From Aequorivita antarctica (GTDB lineage: Bacteria > Bacteroidota > Bacteroidia > Flavobacteriales > Flavobacteriaceae), in NCBI RefSeq assembly GCF_007997155.1, contig NZ_VORT01000008.1, forward strand, positions 62,001 to 126,000: a DNA stretch of 64,000 bases, given 5' to 3'. The notes beneath the pieces are model-generated. The model worked only from the letters and a program-made list of their open reading frames with translations. It had not been told where the DNA came from and did not search any database. Below are positions 1-7,736 of this stretch, one piece after another (position 1 is the first letter of the stretch; each line of letters begins with the position of its first letter). The position numbers and the translations under genes are program-made.

Positions 1-464
1 CAATCGTGATGCTTTATAGGATATACATTTATGTCAAAACCCCGAAAACTCACCGCCATTTTTGCGCCAATGGCCTTAGCAACAGTTTCACTACCCAAAG
101 CTTGGGTTGCAAAGCCAAAATGTAGCCAGTCCAGTTTGGCCTTTAATAAATGGGCATTGAGATATATTTTTTTAAAAAGTTGAACTATTCCGGTGCCCTC
201 CTTTCGTTCCAATTTTATATAACGAAGCACGACAAGAAGATAAGGTAGCAATAGCACAAATTCCTTAACAAAATACCAGGCCTGCAAAAATGGGCTACGG
301 CTTACCTTTGGGCTTTCAATTACAGGACAAAGGGTAAAGTCATCCTTTTTGGTTTGGCAATACAAACGTACCTCCATTCCATTTTTCTGTAAACCTTTGA
401 TCTTGGAATTGAAGAAGGTTTCGGAATAACTAGGGGTATTGGATAAAACAATGCCTATGCGCAT
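1..464 (-). CDS. Glycosyltransferase, N-terminal part only (runs off the left edge)
   Basis: An open frame begins with ATG at 464 and stays open to the window edge, giving about 154 codons without a stop. The start reads MRIGIVLSNTPSYSETFF, which is typical of the first strand and loop of the N-terminal Rossmann domain of GT-B (GT4-type) glycosyltransferases. Hydrophobic runs around residues 55-75 and a stretch containing LDWLHFGFATQAL and SFRGFD fit GT4 enzymes that work at the membrane. The donor-binding EX7E region lies outside the window, so donor and linkage cannot be inferred. It is 9 bp downstream of the next GT4 gene and probably in the same operon. Confidence 0.75.
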   Translation of the reverse strand, partial: MRIGIVLSNTPSYSETFFNSKIKGLQKNGMEVRLYCQTKKDDFTLCPVIESPKVSRSPFLQAWYFVKEFVLLLPYLLVVLRYIKLERKEGTGIVQLFKKIYLNAHLLKAKLDWLHFGFATQALGSETVAKAIGAKMAVSFRGFDINVYPIKHHD

Positions 465-473
465 AAATCCTTT

Positions 474-1562
474 TTAATCTATTATTCTTTTATATAGCTT
501 TTGATGTTCGGCAATAAAGATATCGTAATTGAAATTTTCAATTACATAAGTTCTTAGCTCATTTCCCAAATGTATCCTTTCCTGAATTGTCAAAGCCTTA
601 ATCTTAAGAATTTCATTTGCCAAATTTGATTCACTGCCAGCTTTACAGAGCAGGTTTTTAAAATGTTTTAAAACAAAATTAATCCCTGAAATATCAGACC
701 CTAAAACAGGGGTCCCCATACTCATAGCTTCAACTAAAGCCATGGGCATTCCTTCTTTTCTACCTTCATTCAAAGTGGGAATTACATATAAATCTGAAGC
801 TGCAATATAGGGACGAACATCTGTTTTTTTTCCTAAAAAATTCACTTGTCCTTCAATATTCAACTGTTTACATACTGAAATTAAATATTGCCCATATTCA
901 TTTGTATTATCACCTAATACTGTCAATTTTATTGAGGAGTCATCAAGCCTCTTAATAGCCTTTATCAAAACCTCAATACCTTTTACAGGAACCAAATTAG
1001 CAACTGTAATTATATTGAATGTGTCATTGGCACCAAGTTTTTCTGGAAAGAGGTCTGGATTGTAATAGTTTGTATCGATTCCCAAAGGAATGAGTTTTTG
1101 GTTTTTTTTGTTCGGAAAGTAATTGTGCATTTCATCATTGATGGTAATAATAAAATTTGCAAGATAACTACGTATCTTCCAATGTTTGTTACCCCAGCTC
1201 ATCGCCTTTTTGGTATAAATCCATTTTGCCCCTGCCCATCTGGCTGCAAGCACTTCGGTCCAATCACTACTCCAATGCCAGGAATGGACGATGTCATAAT
1301 TATTACTTCTTAAAAAGTTTTTGATGGTTTTAATTCGAAAAAATAAGCTGTTATAAGGACGATACTTTGTTGTTGTTTCCACAATAAGAATTGGTATGCC
1401 CAAACCTTCCATCTCACTAAAAAAAGCGCCGCGATTGCTTGAACAGGCTACCTCCACTTCAAATATTTTTCTATCCAAGCCTTTAACAAGGTCATATACC
1501 ACTTTGCCACTACCAGCAGTATCAAAATTGGGAATGGTATAGAGGATTTTTATTTTAGACAT
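474..1562 (-). CDS. Glycosyltransferase family 4 (GT-B fold)
   Basis: The protein has 362 residues, the normal length for GT4. The N-terminus KILYTIPNF with a following GSGKVVYDL is the acceptor-side nucleotide loop. The second domain begins near residue 180 with NIITVANLVPVKGIEVLIKA, the usual GT4 linker motif. Near the C-terminus EGMPMALVE is the EX7E donor-phosphate motif, followed by AMSMGTPVLGSDISG. By family knowledge it transfers a sugar from a nucleotide donor to a growing lipid-linked saccharide in the cytoplasm. The donor is unknown. It follows the methyltransferase gene by 4 bp, which suggests co-transcription and coupled translation. Confidence 0.9.
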   Translation of the reverse strand: MSKIKILYTIPNFDTAGSGKVVYDLVKGLDRKIFEVEVACSSNRGAFFSEMEGLGIPILIVETTTKYRPYNSLFFRIKTIKNFLRSNNYDIVHSWHWSSDWTEVLAARWAGAKWIYTKKAMSWGNKHWKIRSYLANFIITINDEMHNYFPNKKNQKLIPLGIDTNYYNPDLFPEKLGANDTFNIITVANLVPVKGIEVLIKAIKRLDDSSIKLTVLGDNTNEYGQYLISVCKQLNIEGQVNFLGKKTDVRPYIAASDLYVIPTLNEGRKEGMPMALVEAMSMGTPVLGSDISGINFVLKHFKNLLCKAGSESNLANEILKIKALTIQERIHLGNELRTYVIENFNYDIFIAEHQKLYKRIID

Positions 1563-1566
1563 GAAA

Positions 1567-2271
1567 TTAAACTTTTAAAACACCTATTCCGTACTTATTT
1601 TGGGTATGATTCTGTATAAATTCTATGTATTCGTAATCACCTTTTATTTCATTCCATAACTTATCTACATAACAATTCAAGTTGTGGTGATATTCTGTAT
1701 CCACAATATCATGAAACCCAATTAAGCCTCCAGGTTTTACTAAAGGTTTGTACATTTCAAAATCACTTTTCACACCCTCATAGCGATGGTCACCATCTAT
1801 GAATAAAAAATCAATTTTTTCGCCTTTTAAAACGCTTTTTAATTTTTCCAAAGTCTCAGTTTGATGTGAGTCCCCCAAAATTATCGACACTTTTGCATGC
1901 TTATCATCAGAAACAAAAAACTTCATAAAAGGAATTTTCTGCTTTGGGAAACCTCCTCCATGAATTCCGCCAGGGAGGTCTATAGATATAAGGTGACGCG
2001 GTTTTAAATAACGTGCCCAAATAAAAAAAGAACCACCTTTCTTAGTTCCAATTTCCACTACTACTTTTGGCTCAGCTGCTTTTATATAATCTGCAAAAGC
2101 CCTGAACTCTTCTTTAAATTGATTTAAAGAAATTCTATCATAATACCCACGCCCCACATAACTTCGGGCAAAATCATATATTGAATCAAAATCAGTAAAC
2201 TTAAAGGACTTTTTAAGTTTAATTTTTGAATATTGAAAAGCAAAGTAATCTAGATAATCTCTTTTCTTCAT
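1567..2271 (-). CDS. Class I SAM-dependent methyltransferase (CmcI/Methyltransf_24-like)
   Basis: The protein has 234 residues. VVVEIGTKKGGSFFIWARYL (about residues 70-89) is the glycine-rich SAM-binding loop (motif I). DFLFIDGDHRYEGVKSDFE is the acidic strand plus the IDGDH signature of the cephalosporin-hydroxylase/CmcI and Methyltransf_24 group, and GGLIGFHDI follows. Family members often methylate or otherwise tailor sugar hydroxyls and other small molecules. Here the setting between two glycosyltransferase genes suggests O-methylation of the polysaccharide, which is inference. It is 8 bp downstream of the GT2 gene. The similar protein at 6892-7584 carries IDTDHSYEGT in the same place. 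Confidence 0.8.
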   Translation of the reverse strand: MKKRDYLDYFAFQYSKIKLKKSFKFTDFDSIYDFARSYVGRGYYDRISLNQFKEEFRAFADYIKAAEPKVVVEIGTKKGGSFFIWARYLKPRHLISIDLPGGIHGGGFPKQKIPFMKFFVSDDKHAKVSIILGDSHQTETLEKLKSVLKGEKIDFLFIDGDHRYEGVKSDFEMYKPLVKPGGLIGFHDIVDTEYHHNLNCYVDKLWNEIKGDYEYIEFIQNHTQNKYGIGVLKV

Positions 2272-2279
2272 TTTATTTT

Positions 2280-3185
2280 TTATTTGGCAAAATAGCGCTT
2301 AAATTTTTTCTTTAAATAGGATAGCCAACGATTATCCCCTGGATTAAATAAATAAAACCGAATAAAAGCAATTGGAAATCTATATCGACTTAAATTAGAT
2401 AATTCCATTAAGTGCTGGGTAGTTACTGCATATTGATAATCGCTCTTTGAAACAATATGGGGATATTCATAAGCAAAACTTCGCAGCAGTTCTCTTGTAG
2501 CCGCAAACTGTTTTTTCTTATTAGACGTTACCGAAGCCCTGTTGCTCCTTCTATCCAGACGAACCAAAATCTCCTGCAGCCCATAAATTTTTGATACTAA
2601 TGAAAACCGCAATATATAGGTCCAATCCACGCTAATACTTGGATGATGTTGAGTGAAATACAACCCATTGTCAATATGCACAGATTTTCTGAACATGATA
2701 CAGCTGTTTACTACTTTTATTTGATTGCGATAATTCAATAAAAATAATTCCTTTCCCTCTGGATAGTGCCCCCCGTGTACTAAAATTCCTGGAAACTTAG
2801 AAGTAACTTTCTCTCCACCCCAGAATTCAGCAATACCAGAAACCAAACCAATATCACTTTTGGCGTCGAGCAAATCAACTTCTAATTGTAAGCGGTCGGG
2901 ATAGTAATAGTCGTCCTGCTCCGCTATTGCTATATATTCTCCAGACGCTTGGGAGACCAATCGGTTCATAGTAGGCCCTAATCCAAGGTTTCTTTGATTT
3001 TTCAGAATAATTATACTTTGAAAAACGCTTTTGTAAGCACTCAAAATATCTTGTGAACCATCATTAGTACCATCAATGCAAACAACCAACTCAAAATCCT
3101 GAAAGGTCTGCGCCGCGAGACTTTTTAAAGTAGCCTCCAGCGTTTTCTCACCATTAAATACAGGAAGAATTACAGAAACTTTCAT
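2280..3185 (-). CDS. Glycosyltransferase family 2 (GT-A fold)
   Basis: The protein has 301 residues. KVSVILPVFNGEKTLEATLK is the GT2 N-terminal signature, and VVCIDGTNDGSQDIL is the nucleotide-binding acidic loop. YIAIAEQDDYYYPDRL supplies the metal-binding DXD-like element, here with EQDD where ADDD is more usual. No transmembrane segment is evident, so the enzyme should be cytosolic or peripherally attached. It is 18 bp downstream of the asparagine-synthase-like gene and 8 bp upstream of the methyltransferase gene, so it sits in a tight operon. Donor and acceptor cannot be told from the sequence. Confidence 0.9.
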   Translation of the reverse strand: MKVSVILPVFNGEKTLEATLKSLAAQTFQDFELVVCIDGTNDGSQDILSAYKSVFQSIIILKNQRNLGLGPTMNRLVSQASGEYIAIAEQDDYYYPDRLQLEVDLLDAKSDIGLVSGIAEFWGGEKVTSKFPGILVHGGHYPEGKELFLLNYRNQIKVVNSCIMFRKSVHIDNGLYFTQHHPSISVDWTYILRFSLVSKIYGLQEILVRLDRRSNRASVTSNKKKQFAATRELLRSFAYEYPHIVSKSDYQYAVTTQHLMELSNLSRYRFPIAFIRFYLFNPGDNRWLSYLKKKFKRYFAK

Positions 3186-3203
3186 TTTCTATTTAATGTT
3201 GGT

Positions 3204-4589
3204 TCAATCATTATATTTCTTTTTCCACACTGCCAAGGTAAGCAACATACTTAAAGGATGCGAATAATTTACTTCATCCCCTGTTTTAAAGTTATTATAA
3301 AACTTAGCGAGCAAGGGTTTTGAAATAAACGGATGTAAGTTTTCTGAAAAAAGCCATTGCTGTAGCTTTTCATCATTTTCCATCCCCAAAAACTGAAGTT
3401 CCCAATTTCGTTGAATGTAGGGTTTGCCCAATTTGTTTTTCAGCTCCCTTTTTAATTTATTTCCTATCCGATATGGTAAATTATTTGGCGAAATATTCTT
3501 TTCAAAAGTATATAAATTATATGGCCTATGATCTTGCCAAGTTATTTTGGCCAAAGCAGGGTTTTGCTGTTTTATATAGGCTATCTGCAACTTTCTATCT
3601 GCCAAATATTCCTCTGGAACCGTACAGATAAACTCACACATTCTATCGTCATAATAGGGCAAGCTTATAGGGTGCGCGGCCTCAAAAACTGAAAGGTTCA
3701 CCGAGGTCCAACGCGGGGCCCAATACAGGCTTTTAAAAGCGCGAAGTTTAGCGCTCGGATTTTCTATATCAATTCTATTGAGCAAGTTGACAATTCTATC
3801 GCGCAAATAACTTTCAAAATCACCCGCCAGTTCCCACTCTTGCCAAAGCGCTATGGCGAGCTCCATTCCGCCTTTTTTGACAATTTTCTTAATACTAATT
3901 TCTAACAAATCTTCTTCCGTTGCTCCTTCTGCTGCTCCGCGGTCAAACAGAACATCTCCCCAATGCCCTAGTGAAAAAGTGCCTTCCATGCTTTTTAATT
4001 CTTCAATAACAGCCATTTGGCGCGGGTGGGTAAAATCGGAATAACAATGGTTTATGGAAGCCAATTCTTCCAGTTTTGGCCAAAGATATCCTGATTCGAT
4101 AGTAAACTCCTTAAAATCAAAACCGCAAGTTTTCGCTATTTTTTTTCCAATTCCACTCTCTGAGAAGCCACCCTTAAAAGAATAACTATAAGCTGTAACG
4201 GGGGTTTTCAATTTTGCTAGTGCCACAGCCTGTGTACGGCTGTCCAAACCTCCCGAAAGTGGGAGAATTACTTTTGAATCTTTAAGTTGTTCCGAAATAA
4301 TTTGCTCAAACAAAGTAGTAAATTCTTCCAAAGCCCTCTCAAAACTGATATCCCGCGGACTGTAATGCCATTGGAACCAAGGTTTGCTTTCAATTAAAAA
4401 ACCGCTATCATCAAGAATATTTTCGGAAGCTGCGGGAAGTGCTTTTTTATCTTTCCAATACGTATCGGTATCCAAAAAAAAACCAGTAGCCGTAAAAATG
4501 CAAATGGCTTTTTTGTCCAGTTCGTGAGGAGCTTGGGCCTTTGCGAATTTTTGGTGGGATGGTATTATGGGGGTTTTTACTGTTGGCAT
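3204..4589 (-). CDS. Asparagine synthase-like amidotransferase (PP-loop ATPase domain)
   Basis: The protein has 461 residues. The PP-loop LPLSGGLDSRTQAVAL (about residue 108) matches the AMP-forming SGGxDS motif of asparagine synthase B and beta-lactam synthetase C-terminal domains, and YYDDRMCEF and HPLSMLLTL near the end resemble their helical bundle. It is shorter than AsnB (about 550-630) and has no Cys at residue 2. The first 80-90 residues do not look like a complete glutaminase domain. By family it adenylates a carboxylate for amide formation. In this locus the target may be a uronic acid on the polysaccharide, which is inference. It is the most upstream gene of its operon segment, just past the DUF559 insertion. 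Confidence 0.8.
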   Translation of the reverse strand: MPTVKTPIIPSHQKFAKAQAPHELDKKAICIFTATGFFLDTDTYWKDKKALPAASENILDDSGFLIESKPWFQWHYSPRDISFERALEEFTTLFEQIISEQLKDSKVILPLSGGLDSRTQAVALAKLKTPVTAYSYSFKGGFSESGIGKKIAKTCGFDFKEFTIESGYLWPKLEELASINHCYSDFTHPRQMAVIEELKSMEGTFSLGHWGDVLFDRGAAEGATEEDLLEISIKKIVKKGGMELAIALWQEWELAGDFESYLRDRIVNLLNRIDIENPSAKLRAFKSLYWAPRWTSVNLSVFEAAHPISLPYYDDRMCEFICTVPEEYLADRKLQIAYIKQQNPALAKITWQDHRPYNLYTFEKNISPNNLPYRIGNKLKRELKNKLGKPYIQRNWELQFLGMENDEKLQQWLFSENLHPFISKPLLAKFYNNFKTGDEVNYSHPLSMLLTLAVWKKKYND

Positions 4590-4649
4590 TTGGGTTTTTG
4601 TGTGATTCGTAAAAGTAGTTAATTTTTTAATTGGGAGGTGGGATCATGA

Positions 4650-4817
4650 AACTCCCCGTCCCGCCAAAGCGGGACACCCCTCTTTGAAAGAAAGAGGGGA
4701 GCTTTTGTTTAGTACTAAACAATTTAATTCGGTAAAATGTTGATTTTAGCAAAATCAAAGGCTTCTCCCTTTTTAAAAGGGAGATGTCCGCTAGCGGACA
4801 GAGGGTTTCTTGCCTCT
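4650..4817. repeat. Structured repeat, copy 1 (left of the DUF559 gene)
   Basis: About 168 bp with four hairpins in a row: GTCCCGC/GCGGGAC, CCCCTCTTT/AAAGAGGGG, CTCCCTTTT/AAAAGGGAG and the perfect palindrome TGTCCGCTAGCGGACA. A second copy in the same orientation starts at 5255. The first two hairpins read backwards have the same layout as the last two, so each copy is itself an inverted pair of one unit around an A+T-rich core of about 65 bp, like a MITE. The first hairpin differs in sequence between copies but stays paired. Confidence 0.75.
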
Positions 4818-4867
4818 TAACCCAAGTTTCCTTAAATTTAAAAAAACAATTTTCATAACTAACCACC

Positions 4868-5230
4868 ATGAAAAAACAAATCCACACACTGAAACACCTA
4901 AAAGCTTTCCGTAAGGAACTGCGGGAACGGATGACTCCTGCGGAAGCCTTTTTATGGTCTAAACTAAAAGCAAGGCAATTTGAAGGAAAACGCTTTACCC
5001 GCCAGCATAGTATCGAGAATTTTATAGTGGATTTTTATTGTGCTTCGGAAAAGCTAATTATAGAACTTGACGGCCAAGTACATTTTAACCCAGAAGCACA
5101 GGAATATGATGCCGCAAGAACCGCACGACTGAACGAACTTGGATTTACTGTAATACGGTTTGAAAATAAGGTGGTTTTTGATTTATTGCCTTCGGTGCTG
5201 TTGGAGATTAAAGAGCATTTTAAGGTATAA
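4868..5230 (+). CDS. DUF559 endonuclease-domain protein (PD-(D/E)XK-like)
   Basis: The protein has 120 residues, the full length of the single-domain family. The order RERMTPAEAFLWSKLKARQF, RFTRQHSIENFIVDFYC, KLIIELDGQVH, LGFTVIRFEN is the DUF559/Vsr-like signature. The likely catalytic residues of a PD-(D/E)XK fold are the Asp of IVDFYC and the Glu of IIELDG. It is the only plus-strand gene in 48 kb of minus-strand genes. It lies between two long direct repeats, 50 bp after the first and about 25 bp before the second, and interrupts the EPS operon. This suggests arrival as a mobile cargo rather than a role in polysaccharide synthesis. The target and activity of such orphan proteins are largely unknown. 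Confidence 0.85.
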   Translation: MKKQIHTLKHLKAFRKELRERMTPAEAFLWSKLKARQFEGKRFTRQHSIENFIVDFYCASEKLIIELDGQVHFNPEAQEYDAARTARLNELGFTVIRFENKVVFDLLPSVLLEIKEHFKV

Positions 5231-5254
5231 ATTATAATTTGTGAGGGGTTCATC

Positions 5255-5422
5255 CAACTCCCCGTCAGCGAAGCTGACACCCCCTCTTCTTTTCAAGAGG
5301 GGAGCCTTTGTTTAGAACTATAAAAGTAATTCAGTTAAAATCTTGATTTTAATAATATAAAAAAAGCATCTCCATTTTTAAAAGGGAGATGTCCGCTAGC
5401 GGACAGAGGGTTTAGTGCCTCT
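5255..5422. repeat. Structured repeat, copy 2 (right of the DUF559 gene)
   Basis: Second copy of the 4650-4817 repeat in direct orientation. It has GTCAGC/GCTGAC where copy 1 has GTCCCGC/GCGGGAC, then CCCCTCTT/AAGAGGGG, a CTCC/GGGAG hairpin, and the same TGTCCGCTAGCGGACA palindrome. Its end overlaps the stop codon and last codons of the minus-strand glycosyltransferase at 5412, so the element may supply the current 3' end of that gene. Confidence 0.75.
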
Positions 5423-6593
5423 CTAAAACTTCATAATACAATCCTTCCATCCCCAATAACATCTGCTCTCCATTATGCTGTAACTCAACTTTCTTCCTTG
5501 CAGCCACATGAACTACTTCAATATTGTCTAACGATAAATGGGAGAACGCTTCAATTGCATCAGCCATTGCGTTAGGATCACGATTGGGAACAATCCAACC
5601 ATTCATTTTATCGCTAATCAATTCAGAAATCCCTCCACAATCCGTACTAATTACTGGTAATCCAATAGCCATAGCTTCCACCACTACATTTGGGATTCCT
5701 TCTTCCAGACTCGGCATCAATAGAACAGAAGCTTCACGCATTAATCTGAATACTTCCATCTGTGGCTTTCTCCCTTCAAGTTTCACATAATCCTGAAGTC
5801 CAAGATCATTAACCAAAAACTGTAATTCTTCATCGCCTGCGCCCCCAATAATGGTATAATGAAAATGAACATTTTTTTCTTTTAATACCTTGCAGCAACG
5901 CAGGGCATAATCATAACCTTTTTTCCAATGTGACCTTCCTATTGACAATATATTCAATTGCTTTGAGACTATATAAGCTTGAGAAAAGGATATTTCTTCC
6001 AAAGGTAGGCCTGTATATACTACTTTGTCAATCTTTTTTGACGATCTCCATATTTTATCCCCATTGGCTGAAATAGCGTTGGAAACGGAATGAAAACCAG
6101 CCATTTTGGGATACCATTCCTTTAGATATTTAAAATTAGCTTCATCAACAAACGGCCGTACATTGCTATGGAAACCTCGCTGGCTTAAAACCACTGGAGT
6201 TTCTTGTTTTAATAGTACCTCTTCAAACCAAGGAATAACAGAGGGCCATTGTAAATGTATTATGTCTGGTGAAATGTTTTTAAGGGCCAAGTCTAAGTTT
6301 TGCTGTTGCAATTCTTGGCGTTTTCCCTCTATTAATTTTCTAAGAGTAGGGAACATTAAATTGAATTTCTTCGACTGTAAAAGTTTGCCCAAGGTAGTAA
6401 CTGTAAACTTCAGCTTGCTTTGGTTGCTGCCCAAGGAAACATAGGTTATCTCTGCTACTGGTTGTGATATTTTCTCATTAAATCCAAGAATATAAACTTG
6501 ATGCTTTACAGCCAATCCTTTAACCAACCGATTTATAAAGGGCGTGGTTTTAAAACTACCATCGAAAATTATTATTTTCAGTTTTCTACTCAT
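5412..6593 (-). CDS. Glycosyltransferase family 4 (GT-B fold)
   Basis: The protein has 393 residues. The N-terminus is KIIIFDGSFKTTPFINRLVK. The second domain opens with LNILSIGRSHWKKGYDYALR, and EGIPNVVVE (EX7E) with AMAIGLPVISTDCGG forms the nucleotide-sugar site. Length and domain order are normal for GT4. The last codons and the stop overlap the end of the structured repeat flanking the DUF559 gene, so the terminal residues may be recent. The region just upstream carries a broken gene remnant, so this gene seems to open a new transcription segment or to have lost its former upstream neighbour. Confidence 0.9.
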   Translation of the reverse strand: MSRKLKIIIFDGSFKTTPFINRLVKGLAVKHQVYILGFNEKISQPVAEITYVSLGSNQSKLKFTVTTLGKLLQSKKFNLMFPTLRKLIEGKRQELQQQNLDLALKNISPDIIHLQWPSVIPWFEEVLLKQETPVVLSQRGFHSNVRPFVDEANFKYLKEWYPKMAGFHSVSNAISANGDKIWRSSKKIDKVVYTGLPLEEISFSQAYIVSKQLNILSIGRSHWKKGYDYALRCCKVLKEKNVHFHYTIIGGAGDEELQFLVNDLGLQDYVKLEGRKPQMEVFRLMREASVLLMPSLEEGIPNVVVEAMAIGLPVISTDCGGISELISDKMNGWIVPNRDPNAMADAIEAFSHLSLDNIEVVHVAARKKVELQHNGEQMLLGMEGLYYEVLERH

Positions 6594-6656
6594 ACTCCCT
6601 AACTAATGAGAAATAATTATTCTTCGATTATTTTTTTGAGGATAATCTATTAGTAT

Positions 6657-6874
6657 TCAATCTTTAAGCAAGGAATCGAGTGTTTTTGAAATGATTTGGA
6701 CTCCTTTATAATTTAAATGTTCATAGTCCTAAACCCATTATCCGGAATTTCAAAATCATTGAAATCCAAGAATGTGACCTCACCAAACTTTGTAGCATAT
6801 GTCCTTAGAAAAAGGGATTCACTTATAACATATTGGGGGCCTTTAAAGCTATTGCAATATTGAAGGCTAAATAG
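6657..6874 (-). pseudogene. Remnant of an SGNH/GDSL-like hydrolase, C-terminal fragment with frameshift
   Basis: The space of about 300 bp between two genes has a minus-strand reading that looks protein-like in two frames joined near 6725. The first part reads SESLFLRTYATKFGEVTFLD followed by FNDFEIPDNGFRT. The second part reads YEHLNYKGVQIISKTLDSLL and ends KD-stop at 6657. A hydrophobic strand, an acidic loop and then a Y/D-xHLN-x-x-G helix is the usual C-terminus of SGNH-type esterase-like proteins, where the His belongs to the catalytic pair. No intact start is present. This is a reading of two frames by eye, so the family call is tentative. Confidence 0.45.
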
Positions 6875-6891
6875 TTACATTTTAATGTGGT

Positions 6892-7584
6892 CTAATCTTG
6901 GTCGGTAATTTTTTTCAACTTCCTTATCGCAAAACTCGGATTATTAAGTTCCATAGTAATATAAATTAACTCCCAATTATATTTTGAACAAAATTCGTAC
7001 ACAGCTTCTATGACACCATATCTTATCATGCCATCCCAATTTGCAATTACATAATCATGTCCTGCTATTATGCCATTATCTTTTACTTTCAATCTATACG
7101 TTTCGAGCTCGTTAAAAGTACCTTCATAGGAATGATCTGTATCAATATAAATCCAATCAAAGTAGTTATCTTCATAAGTTTTTCCTACGTCTGTAGAGTA
7201 ACCAATATCAATTTGAACTTTTCCAGAATCAATCTGGGATTTAAACTTTTCCTCCACATCTCTTTTTTTATTTTGGCTATATCTTTCACTACCCCATAAA
7301 TCAACTAAATGTAACTTCTTTGGTTTGCAATATTTCAAAATTAGTTCGGAAAAATCTCCTTTATCAACTCCTAGTTCGCATACAATCCCTTCTTTAGGTA
7401 AATATTTTAATAATTCCTCCCGATCGGTTAGCAATTTAGTATTATCAATTTTTTCTTGTGATATTGGATATTTAGGTATTTTACTAGACTGAATTTTATG
7501 ACTCGCTTTTAACGAAGACTTGACTTCTCTATAAATCATTAATTTAATCCTATTAGGAATCAGGTTCTTTAATAGTTTTTTCAT
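6892..7584 (-). CDS. Class I SAM-dependent methyltransferase (Methyltransf_24-like)
   Basis: The protein has 230 residues. VCELGVDKGDFSELILKYC is the SAM loop, KLHLVDLWG the following acidic strand, and DWIYIDTDHSYEGTFNELE the IDxDH signature shared with the protein at 1567-2271. NGIIAGHDYV closes the core. The basic N-terminus (KKLLKNLIPNRIKLMIYR) could lie on the membrane surface. Proteins of this type in EPS loci are thought to methylate sugars or sugar precursors, and the acceptor here is unknown. A 152-bp gap of simple A+T-rich sequence separates it from the upstream glycosyltransferase gene. Confidence 0.8.
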   Translation of the reverse strand: MKKLLKNLIPNRIKLMIYREVKSSLKASHKIQSSKIPKYPISQEKIDNTKLLTDREELLKYLPKEGIVCELGVDKGDFSELILKYCKPKKLHLVDLWGSERYSQNKKRDVEEKFKSQIDSGKVQIDIGYSTDVGKTYEDNYFDWIYIDTDHSYEGTFNELETYRLKVKDNGIIAGHDYVIANWDGMIRYGVIEAVYEFCSKYNWELIYITMELNNPSFAIRKLKKITDQD

Positions 7585-7736
7585 TTTTTTTGGTTTGTGT
7601 GCTAAAATATAAAAAAATAGGGTTTTTTGAGCTATTTAAAATCTCTAGAAACTGTTTGTTTCGTTTTGCAAATATTATGGGAATGAAATATAATGTATTC
7701 AAAAAAATCAAAAAAATGAAGGTTCAGTTTTACCTA

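Noticed and set aside
1098-1313. Plus-strand frame within a glycosyltransferase gene, one of many such frames
   Set aside because: Antisense shadow of the minus-strand gene, without start-site or domain support. The same holds for the other short antisense frames over the EPS genes and secA.
4627-4887. Minus-strand frame of 86 codons
   Set aside because: It runs through the hairpin repeat and has no protein-like pattern. The frame is a by-product of the repeat.
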